Source: Pomacea canaliculata (lineage: Eukaryota; Mollusca; Gastropoda; Architaenioglossa; Ampullariidae). Taken from it: DNA of 64,000 bases. The notes beneath the pieces were generated by a model that did not search any database, was not told where the DNA came from, and saw only the letters and a list, made by a program, of their open reading frames with translations. The DNA lies in assembly GCF_003073045.1 (NCBI RefSeq), contig NC_037592.1, positions 19,859,844-19,923,843 on the forward strand, written 5' to 3'. The translations under genes were made by a program, and so were the position numbers. Position 1 is the first letter of the stretch. Every line of letters starts with the position of its first letter. Positions 33,146 to 43,800 of the stretch are shown here, piece after piece.

Positions 33146-34414
33146 GCCTAGGCCAGCGGTTCTCAACCTGTGGGTCGCGACCCCCTGGGGGGTCGCGACG
33201 TGCCTACAAGGGGGTCGCGAAGGTGGTCCTTTTTTAAAAGTTTCTTATACCAGTATTAGTGAAATTAGTTTACATTGTGTAACCGAGTGGTGAGGGGGCT
33301 CAAACTCCAAATCTCTCCTCCCTATTCAAGTACACTGTCTCGATATGCAGTGACTTCTCACTTCCAAAACTCAAAACACAATCCCCCTCTCAACAATTAA
33401 GCCTCCAATCTCCATCCTCTCGCCTTTTGCCCTCTCTATTCCCCAATCTCTCATCGCTGACTCCCTCTCCCTCTCCAGTCTCACCTCTCATTAAAAAAAA
33501 AAAACATCTAAAAGGCACGCTGAAGCTGAACGTTGTGAATACTTCTCTGCAAGGGAAAGACACCACCATATTACAAACAACTGACAAGATGAATGCTTTC
33601 GTTAGAAAAATTTCGTTGTGGACGCAAAAGATACGCCAGGAAAACATTTTTGATATGTTTCCGTGCTTGTGTAAGTGCAAGGCTGACGTTAACTTGAATC
33701 TTGATCAGGTGACGAAAGTAATTATTGCCCATCTAAACGGACTGCAAGAAAGGTTTCAGCATTACTTCACTGAAATTGATGTGACTAAATACCATTGGAT
33801 TCGTAATCCATTTCTGGCTGATCCTAGCACAAGCGGGTTGTCCACGGAAGAAGAAGAGCAGCTCATCGACCTTTCGAGTGACCAATCCCTGAAAATGGTC
33901 TTCCAAACAACACCAGTGCCAACATTCTGGATTAGCGTCAACGGTGCTTTCTGAGAAAGCAATGAAAGTTCTTCTGCCGTTTTCAACTTCGTATATGTGT
34001 GTGCAAGGACTGTCAGCATTGGCAGCACTGAAGTCTCAATACAGAAATCGTGTGGACGCAGAGGCTGAGCTGCGAATAGCAGTGGGTACGAACATCGCAC
34101 CCAGGTTCGCTTCTCTATGCAACAGCAAGCAGGCTCAACCTTCTCATTAATCAAAGTGAGTGTCTAATAAAACTAATAAAATAATATTTATTACCGCCAC
34201 AGAATTTGCTTCAGTAAAATTTCATTAACAGTTATACTTCTTGCAGAATTGTTGAATTGTATTGATTTCCTCGACGCGGCGTTCGACGTTAGCTAGGGCT
34301 CCTCCCCCCCCCCCCCTCTTCCACCGACCTAGCTGGCTAAGGGGGGTCGCGGACGTACCGGTGTTCGTCAGGGGGGTCGCCACAAGTAAAAGGTTGAGAA
34401 CCGCTGGCCTAGGC
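33146..34414 (+). mobile_element. hAT transposon (ZBED5/FAM200-like) with 8-bp target duplication
   Basis: The element occupies 33154-34406 (1253 bp). It starts CAGCGGTTCTCAACC and ends with the exact reverse complement GGTTGAGAACCGCTG. It is flanked by identical 8-bp duplications GCCTAGGC at 33146-33153 and 34407-34414. An 8-bp duplication with CAG...CTG ends is the hAT hallmark. The subterminal regions contain repeated GGGGGGTCGCG motifs on both sides. The interior keeps the C-terminal part of a transposase (33490-34150). The N-terminal BED finger and most of the catalytic region are absent, so this copy is non-autonomous. Confidence 0.92.
33490..34150 (+). pseudogene. hAT transposase C-terminal region (ZBED5/FAM200-like)
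   Basis: From about 33520, LNVVNTSLQGKDTTILQTTD with KMNAFVRKISLWTQKI and YHWIRNPFLADP leads to EEEEQLIDLSSDQSLKMVF and TFWISVNGAF. After a one-base shift at about 33950 the next frame continues LSEKAMKVLLPFSTSYMCVQ (the C-terminal dimerisation segment) and ends RFASLCNSKQAQPSH. This order matches the C-terminal third of domesticated relatives such as ZBED5. The single shift separates two otherwise well preserved frames, so the insertion is fairly young. Confidence 0.85.
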
Positions 34415-35185
34415 CGTTAGAGCAAGTGGTTCTCTGCTCAACGCCTATCGCTACGCTAGTACGTACTGATATACAAAGCAATGAAATAGTCAAAAGAGAC
34501 AGTGTGCACATCTACAGAAGATATCGATTCTAAACAACAGTAAATATTGATTTGAAGTAGAGGATAGCAATGAACCTTTAGAATTTATTCTGTTTACAAA
34601 TTAAATAAAACTTTTAAACAAAACGAAACTTTATTCACCTGAGAAATGATTTGAGAGCAAAGCAGCTGTCTAGGCCTAAAATGAAAACATTTCTTGACAG
34701 CAGTGTGTGCGAAGTGATCATTTACTGGACAAGAAAGAGGACGACCAGGCATGTAAACAAGTGATATGCTAAGATAGAAGTACGCGTGTTCCGATACGAG
34801 ATCTGAACCTGACCTCTCACGACCATGGCTATAGGGATGACATTATCGGAACAAACGCTATGAGCTCGACCCTCGAGATACTGACACACAACTCTTTCGG
34901 TCTCAGTGACAAGTGCTTAAATACTACCCCTATACTTGATAGTCACTATGCATTTATATGAAAATAAAGTCAGTCATGTGTCATGCCACATTTATGAAGC
35001 TCGTTTACGTGGTCGGTTAATTTTTTAGTCTGGCTTTTGCCACAATGGGAAATGTGTCGTGCTATTATCGCTAAAGTACAGGCAAATTGTGTAGGGTGTG
35101 GAAACAATTATCGCAATCAGCACATCCAAATCGCCTCGAGGAAGAGAGAAAAAATTGCTATAATAAAAGTTGCAGTTGCTGTGGT
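34415..35185. other. Intergenic, nothing recognised
   Basis: No gene, inverted repeat or known mobile element was recognised in this stretch. Confidence 0.3.
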
Positions 35186-35335
35186 CACGAACTTGTATTA
35201 CTGGACTGCTTGCAGATGATATTTTTCCCCAGTTAACTACTAGAACGAGGCTGGTGTATAAAAAGCTTCCGGCTTAGCCACGTTTCAGCTTAACTACTAG
35301 AACGAGGCTGGTGTATACAAAGTTTCCAGTTTACT
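35186..35335 (+). mobile_element. P-like element left end, with duplicated subterminal block
   Basis: CACGAACTTGTATTACTGGA followed by CTGCTTGCAGATGAT matches the left terminus of the element at 7131. The subterminal block TTAACTACTAGAACGAGGCT, then GGTGTATA, appears twice, at about 35233-35261 and 35290-35318, about 57 bases apart. No THAP frame or right end follows. Confidence 0.6.
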
Positions 35336-35394
35336 CACATCCTCAAAGACAGTTGGTTCCCGCCCTCCAGGATCACCGCCGTCTTTGGTCCGTA

Positions 35395-35610
35395 ACAGCA
35401 CGCTCTTGACAGCTGGCACTAGTCCATCCGGACTGTCACTGTCCCCTGCCTGCAGTGGCACTTAACTCACAGCTGACACACACCCCTCCATGCTGCCACC
35501 GTCCCCTGCCTCAATGGCACGTCACTCACAGCTGACACTCACCCCTCCGTGCTGCCACTGTCCCCTGCCTGCCATTGACAGTTGGCACTTGTCACTCGCA
35601 TGCAACGGTT
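35395..35610. repeat. Degenerate tandem array, units of about 60-65 bp
   Basis: Three or more diverged units share TGTCCCCTGCCT or CGTCCCCTGCCT, a TGGCAC element and CTCACAGCTGACA. The CCCCTGCCT core recurs at about 35444, 35502 and 35561. The array gives a Pro/Ser-rich frame that is open only by composition. Confidence 0.65.
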
Positions 35611-35762
35611 CCTTAGCGGCAATCGGCGCTCGTATCTATCGAAGGCCACTGTCATCTGCCTGTAACGCCTCTCTGTCGACAGTTGGTACTTGTTCTTCAA
35701 CGGAGTTAAAAGTCCACGCTCTAATAGTCCTCACCTGGGACATGCTTCGTTGCTCAACTTAA

Positions 35763-37827
35763 ATACCATACAAACAACAATCCTTACTTTTCCTGTCCTA
35801 CGCCAGGTCTTTCTGCACAACTGTGATCGACAAACTAGTGTTTCTTAGCTCCATCATTCGTCTTCCTTCAACCATCACTTCGCACTCGGATTATGAAGTG
35901 TACCTTAAAGATTTCCAACAAGAAAAGCTTTTGATCTGATTGATCGACTGATCGATTGATTAGTCAATTTATATATTTCAAAATTTTTTTTTTCAAAATT
36001 GCACGAGACTTTGCAAAGACTGGCACAGGGGAGGGAGAAAGATTGGACATTCGATGCATGAAGTACCCGGAGGATTGTTGTTTTATTTCTCAGAACTGCG
36101 AAGTGACCTATGCCTTTTTTGCAAAAAGATTTGAAGGACTCATGCCTTCTGAGAGTATTTGTAGGTGGTGCTGGTTGTTTATTGTGTCGTCATCGATCTC
36201 TCTCTACAGCCAAATCCGTTATTTGCGGTGTCGGCAGGTGTAACAATCACCATCATGTTTATCTCCAGCTTGTTGACAGCTGCAGGAGTGCAAAAATGTA
36301 CAAGCTGCTGCATCCTCTGGCGATGAAGTGGGTGCGGTCGATGTCGTCTGATGGTACGAAAAGTAATCTTGACGGTAGAGGACATAGATGACCATTTTGT
36401 CAGGGGGTTCTCCTTCCTTTCTTACAGGTAGGCAGAGCAAAAGTAGGGGCGTGGATATATATATAGTTACTGAAACTGCTTGTTGATGTGGCACTGACGT
36501 GTTGCATTGTCACACTCTCCAAAAAAACAAACAGCTGTGTATCATGGGCTGCTCTACGTGCCTACATGCATGTTATATCCTCACAGTAGGCAACATGAGG
36601 TTCACGTTGCCGGAGCTGAAGTTGTGTGCCGTACCTTTCAAACTCGTTCAGGGTTTCACATGCATAATTGTCTTTCAGTGACGCCATGCAATTTAAATAA
36701 GTGGGTTTGAGGAAAACTTGTGAAACTTGTGAACCCCCACATCCGGAAAGACGATACTAACCACAAGGACAGAAGACAGGAAATTAATGTTGTACAAACG
36801 GAATATATTGCTTAAACACCTGAAGAACCCACATGGGGTGTTTAGAGGGTAGAACTATCAGGGGCAGGCTGTTTGTTATACAGCTCCGGCTATGAGCTCA
36901 GTAGGTATTCGCGTATTTCATGTAGGGAACTCCGTCTCCTTGTATTATGCTTATCGACTGGAGAAGTAAGCAGAGAATTATGGGTCACAAGAGAGCAATA
37001 TCCAATTACACTGAGACGGATGACTAGTTTCGGGACACGAAAAGTGGAAAACCCTCAGAGATGATTGTCAGAGAAACTCAAATGATCTAGGAATATTGTT
37101 GATGCATTGGATACAGAATTAATAAAAGTATGAAGAAATGAGTAAATAAGTGAATGTAGGTGCTACAAACACGCACACACACCTACACCTTCCACCGACA
37201 CACTGACGTAGAAAAGTACACGATATAAACGTGTTGATAATCACAAGGTTTTATGTAAGTAAAAGAAAAAATAGCCTCACAACGATCACATCAAAGCTGT
37301 GTCCTGCTACTGTTACCTTACTAGCCTTCATGGGTCGAAGGGAGGGGCGCGGCGAGACTCCACCTCTCTTAACATGCCTCTGCTGTGCCTGTTCCTCGGG
37401 AGTGTGAGAATGCGCTTTACAAATTTTGAATTTATTATTGGCTGTCGACACTACTATAAAGGAGACGTGCAGCCCGCCGTAAGAGAGAATTGATCGTCAA
37501 CAGTTGGGAGAGGGTGGGATGCAATGCGGTGACCGCATGTAGCATGCGGTGCGTAGACGAGCCATTGCATTTATCGTTATAAGTACACGTCAGCGAAAAG
37601 TTAATGTTGCTTGGCAACGTGCACGTAAGGTAGGTCTCAGTTCAATGCAGCTTTGCCACACCGCTTGTCACTGTATCTCGATCTTACCTCGGATCAACGC
37701 ACCTGCTTGCGATGTCGTGTCTAGACCTGGGCCTGTGGCCGCCGTCAGGGAGTCACCTGTGATCAGCCGAGTGTGGTCCTTGTGTCGCCAGGTGATCAGT
37801 TGAGTTCGGCGTTTGTGACGACCCACT
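35763..37827. other. Intergenic; 5' flank of the MGAT4C-like gene
   Basis: No gene was recognised. From about 37490 CG dinucleotides become more frequent towards the MGAT4C-like start codon at 37828, so the promoter probably lies in the last few hundred bases; no TATA box was seen at a suitable place. A T-rich stretch lies at 35977-35993. Confidence 0.35.
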
Positions 37828-40800
37828 ATGCTGGTGAAGAAGTGGCGGCGGGTGCTGAGCGCCAGACTGCTACGTGGCTCATCTGTCTTGGTCTGTCTGC
37901 TCGCCTGCATAGTCGTTCTGCAGGTGGTCATCATCACCGACATGCAGTGTGGTGAGACACGACATTAGAAGTAGACAGACAGTGTTGTGAGCAATAAACA
38001 TGTCCGTAAACATGACAGTAAATAGACATAGCCAAGTGGTAAGGACAGTAGTGGTGTAAGTAGACATAGCACGGTAGAGCGGTAAATATACTGGGCAGGA
38101 TTTGTCCTAGGCGTTGTCATTTGTTTGTGTGTCTGTAGAGCCCTTTGTTGTTAACAGCTGCAGCACATACCCTACAGGAATCAGCACACTCCAGAAAATA
38201 CTATGTCAATGCTAAGGACACTGGACACGCACTACTTTCACAATACTCCGGATAACTACTCTATTAGAAATATAATATGTTTATGCTAAGAATAGACATT
38301 GATTCTGTTCAAGCTATGTATAAAATGGTTTTTCTTTCTCTTTTGACGTTTACAGCAATGGATATAGTCTTTTCTTTTCTGTGTGTATCACTCCTCGATT
38401 TTTTATTCCGTCCAGAATGTCCAGTTAGTGTCATGCTTTGTGGCCGTCTTCCAGCCATTAACGGTCGTAAGGTTGAGCCACCCCTGACTTCTCGTTAGTC
38501 ATGCTGGTATTTATGGTTATTTTTGGTTGAATAGAGCAAACTGTTTCCCGCTTCAAGCTCAGTTTCGCTGGAACCCTATGTGTGAATTCAGAGGAAAAAA
38601 AAGTTGGATATTTGTGGCGTGAGTAGAACGTGCACCACGCCCATAGTGGGTACTGCTCACTGTAGTTTTGGTAGGTTTTTATTGTTGTGCACAAAACATA
38701 AAAGATTAAAGTAAGAGGCGTGGGTGAAGTACGATAGCATACTCAAATCCTATAAACTTTCTGTTCCTATTAACAATGGTTAGCGCTGCTCTCTCTGTTA
38801 CATCGAGCTGCTAGTCCATTGCTCAAGGGCTGGTGGCAAGCAAAATTTTTTTCTAATGAATGGGTAAGGTCATCTCAAATCTGGTTGAATATCCATTTCC
38901 GTTCTTGAAATACACGCTTACACGCAAAAAAGGTCAAAATCGTGACCTTGCGTGTGGACACAAATAGGAGTTAACACATAGTCCCAGCTCTTCCATAGGC
39001 TGAGGATTTTTACAACTGAAATGCATCCGTCTAGAATCTTGATGCCTTTGTTGTTGACCTGTTTATGGTGAGGTATGTGTCTTCCCTGTTAGCAGGAGTT
39101 TGTCATTCTTTCTTCATATTATCACGATCATCTCTCTGTATCTTACACTGAGCTTTAATCAACCAATCAACCAGTCATCAGAAAAATCCGTGGTACTAAA
39201 CTTTCCAGTATCTGGTCTCAGTGTCCCGAAAAAAAGAATTGCTAATCAATGTTCAGCCCACCGCTGCTAACGGACAACAGAGCACGTCTATGTTTCGGAT
39301 ACAATAGGCTATAACTACAGCTCTAAACACTCGGCAACACAAGTACAATCACGACCACCGCAGTCTGTATAGATTATCGACAGCAGAATTCAAAGAGGCA
39401 CACGCGTGGAAAGGCTCAGCACCGCGATAACCAAAGAAGTGATAATGTCTCTTTGTATTGGGATGTTGTTCATGATGGATGGGATTTCTCATTTTATTAT
39501 AACTATCGTCTGTTGACGATACGCCAATCTTGTCTTATTTAAACGACCTAGCCTTCCAGATCTGATGGTTATTAGCATATTTCAGAGAACCTGAATTTTT
39601 GTGGGAAATGACAGAGGCAGACACGTTGTCCGTTACTATTAGTGGCTTTGGCCTGTTGCGGGAAGCCATCCACAACGTATTCAGAAAGGATGACCATAGC
39701 TACTGAAGGAGCAATGAATCGTGCTGATGTTGATTGTGACAACGAGAATAGTTATACAAATATTTACAGACATGACTCGATAAAGTGTAAAGATAAGCAA
39801 GGGTCCAGGTCTCCAGGCATTTGTGGCAGAGCATTACATTTCTATGCGAACCAACTTGAAGGCATTTTCCAACACTTGTTTTGGCACTGTCTGAATTCAC
39901 TGTCAATGCCTGCTGCTTGGAAATTGCCTATCATTGTACAAGTTCCGAGGAAAACTGTCGATGACTATAGACCAGTGGCCTTAACATCGCTGGTCATGAA
40001 AGTATTGAAGGAAATCATCAAAGCACTGATTCTAAAGGCCACTAAGAAATGTCTTGACCCATTGCAATTTGCATACCAGACCAAAAAAGTCTTGATGATG
40101 CCAAGCTGTTTATCCTCCATTCTCAGTGCAAACACACAGAGAAATCATAATCCTACGCAATCAAGATTTTTGCCGATTTCTCAAAGGCTTTGAAGACTAT
40201 TCAACCATATCTCCTTGGTACTTGTTGGTTGGCAGGCAGCAACGAATACATGTCAATGGCACTTCTTCTGACTCCATCACAACGTACACTAGCTCACCCA
40301 AAGGATGTTTTATTCCAGCTTTTGTTTATTTTGTATAACAGCTGTCGCAGTAACTCGAAAGTCAATATCTCGTCATATTCTCTAATGACACTGTGCTCTC
40401 TCTCCTTAGAGGACCAGTGGATACTGGTGTAGTCTTGGATGAACGTATTGCATGGTGAGATTACAATTTCTTAGAACTTAATGAGTAAGTCCAAAGAGAT
40501 TATTGTTTTTAATTTCCATCATAGTTCTCCACCAAGTCCCATAACTGTCATCTATGATGAGTCGAGGTCGAAATTGTCAATACATTTAAGTATCTAGACA
40601 CCATCTTCGACAAGAGATTTCTCAGGGATACCACACTCAGGCTCCACAGCGCCTCTTCCTTCTTTGGAAGCTGGTCTTTATCTATTTCATAGATACCATA
40701 TAGAGAGTGGGATGTACTTCATTTATCTGTTTTTACCACAGTTTACGAGTGAAAAACAAGCGCACCTACTCCAAAATTATTGGGACAGCCAAGAGTGATC

Positions 40801-43800
40801 TAGGAATATTGTTGATATTTCCACACAAAACCATTCACAAGACTACCTGGACTTCACCAGATGTACATTAAAAAAACCCAGATCGACCACATCACCATTA
40901 ATCGCCAGTTTAGGAGGAGTCTGTTGGATGTCAGGGTAATGCATGGCGCAGATGCAGCCACAGACAACCCCCCTGCTAGTGGCAACAATGAAGATAAAGC
41001 TAATATCCTTCCGTGGCTCATCAGACAGACCGCACCACAAATTCAACGTGCAGATTCTTAGAGACTTCATAAAGCACGAAGAGTTCAACTGTTAAGCTAA
41101 AAAACAGTTTTGCGGCGTTAAAGGGACTCCTGAAAAAACAGTAACTAACCACTGGACAGGATTACAGGAGATGTGGAAGACTGCCTCCACACGCGTTCTG
41201 GGAAAGAAAGAAACAGTACAAGAAATGGCTGACTTTAGGGACCTGGCAAAAGATAGAGGAAAGAAAAGAGCTAAAGCAGAAGATTCAAGAAGAAGAAGAA
41301 GAAGAAGAAGGAAATTTCATCAAGTTGCATGGCGCCGCCGATTCTGTGTACCTGCATGCAGGACCAACACACTGAGGCTGTCTGTTGTTTCGGCCGCGAG
41401 ACTTTTGAATTTTACTGTATGCGAACAAATGTAGGTCATATGTAAGCCTAAACCATGAATGTATGAGAGTTTGTTTGGTGGCGCGGATATGACTATGTTG
41501 TCGTATTTGCTGTTTTGTTGTTGTACTTCCATACAAAGCTGCATCTATTTTCCTTCTGGAATAAACAAAGTCTTATTTTATCTATGAAACAGCAAAATTG
41601 ATGGAGTCAGTCGTGTTGACTGTTCAGACAGGGCGAGCGAGAGTGCGAGGCAGCTGGAGCAACGGTACTTGACTACTCTGAATAGGAGTAATTACCTCTC
41701 AGAAGAACAACAGTTGCTATTTAATTATGAGAACAAGAAAAGGAAACAAATAACTTCTGGGGAATTCAGGTATGCTCTGTAAATCATGTCATGTGAACTA
41801 TGATCGATGTCTGTTCATGCAAGTGTGGTTGTGCATTTGTGTGAATACGTGAGTGGCTGTGTGTGTGGGCGATGGTGGTGTCTGATACTACTAACTTTCT
41901 GTACGGATGGTTAAAATGTATTTTCGGATTCTGTTTTTGCTAGACTTGCTCCTGTGGCTTGCATTTTCGTGTTGACAGAGAATCTGCCCTTGTCTACCCA
42001 GTGAACACCACTTCAACACAAAGTAGGTGATAGAGTTGTGACTTCAGGTGGGATTTTAAACTCTGAAATCAAGTAGATTAGTACATGATACACGGGTGAC
42101 TTCCATCAGGTAATGAAAGTCATAAAACTATGGACGTATTATGTTTGTGTCACGCACAAAAAGCACAAAAACACGTGGGTGCTGCTGTGGATGAAATATT
42201 CAATAGAGGGGAGCGGATTGTTGCAAGTTTTCTAAAAGACAATCACACACTCACGCGCGGACCTCACTCAAGCTATATTCGTACTCGTTACACACACATG
42301 CACACTTTAGATGCACCAAGTGCACACACGAAGACACTGTAGGGAGATCAGTCAGAAAGACTTTGCAGTGAGCAGATGAACTGTATATAGGGCTTAATGG
42401 TGTTTTTCTCCAGAGTTTCTGACCATCGGGATTCCAACAATCAAACGCCGGGACGATAGCTATCTGCTAGAAACCGTGATGTCACTGGTCGCTAACATGG
42501 CTGTCGAACAGCAACAAGAAGTCATCATTGTTATCATGCTAGCCGACATTGACCCCGAAAACAGGAAATCAGTCGCTGAAGAACTGTATAGGAGCTTTGA
42601 GGAACGAATTAAATCTGGTCAAATCCAGATTATTCAACCACCAAGCGATTTCTACGAGCCGCTTAAGGTGAGTATCTGAACAGGAAATAACCAGCTGGTG
42701 GTAGTTTTATGAATTAAGGTTGTCGTGTGAAAGCGATTGATTTTCCCGATACAGTCGATACCACGATGTGACACCTGGTGACTCACGTCTGCACGATGTA
42801 AGCAGGCGGAACACAGCCCGAATGTTGACATCCAGGCATAGGTCACCTGTCCACACGTGCACTCCTAGGGTAAGATTGCTGGAAGGCCATGTGGGATACC
42901 TGACATCTTTCACGCCCATTTCTTATCCATGCTGTTGCTGTCCTGCTAATGCTCAAACCACATCCTCCGCCAGATGTCAGATGTAAAGCTACCATTCCCG
43001 TCATTGTCGTACGCCATCACCGTACTTTCATCTCAAGTGAAACACAAAGATGCCACCACATTCTATCAGCTCTCTCCTTTAAAGTGAAAGGTTAGACGTG
43101 GCATCAGGCAAATTAGTGCATGCACATTAAATTTCCAGATTATCCCTTCTTATACCCCATTCTTCCCTTTGTCACATTACATTCTTGCCTTTATCATATC
43201 ATCATGCATTATTCCGTCTAGCTTACAGAGTTCACCAGTAAGCTATTTTCATTTGTTGAGGTGGATCACTTCCCACTTTTCCCCCTCTCCACACTAGCAC
43301 AGACCCCCACCGTTAATAACACCGATCACTTCTATTCACAAATAGTTCCCACGCTCCAACTCATGAAAGAAGACTGGCAAACTTCCAAAAAGGTAGCAAG
43401 GTGCACTAATGAGAGGCTAACAGGCAAGGTCAATAGACGCTTTAAAATGCATTAAAATAATTAAACACCAGTAGTCTCACAGGTGCACACGATGGATTTG
43501 TGGTTGCCCTCAAGTGTGACTCACCTCGCTCTCAACTGCCGTTATTCACGCGCCTCAAGACTGTCGGTTAGTGGGTGTTCGTGTATGTTAGTCAGAAATA
43601 TCGATGAGGGATCCTAAGTCATCACTAGCAAAATGTATCTAACAGAAATGTACTGACAAAACTTGCCCACACCAGTGCAAGGCTCTCACTCCGATGGACA
43701 TTGCCGACAATAACTCAAGTGAGCGTTTTCTCTTGACCCACGCAACTCGATGCAGATATCCTTTTTATCCTTGCTCTGATTTCTAAGCTAGAGGCACATG

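Noticed and set aside
36110..36391. Overlapping frames on both strands near 36.2 kb
   Set aside because: Mutually overlapping frames of similar length on both strands with no motif indicate chance openness.
37828..37951. Considered as an alternative first exon of the GT32-like gene at 57.5 kb (same end phase, also a type II anchor)
   Set aside because: The MGAT4C-like exon at 41628 lies closer, on the same strand and accepts the same phase, completing a protein of expected size.
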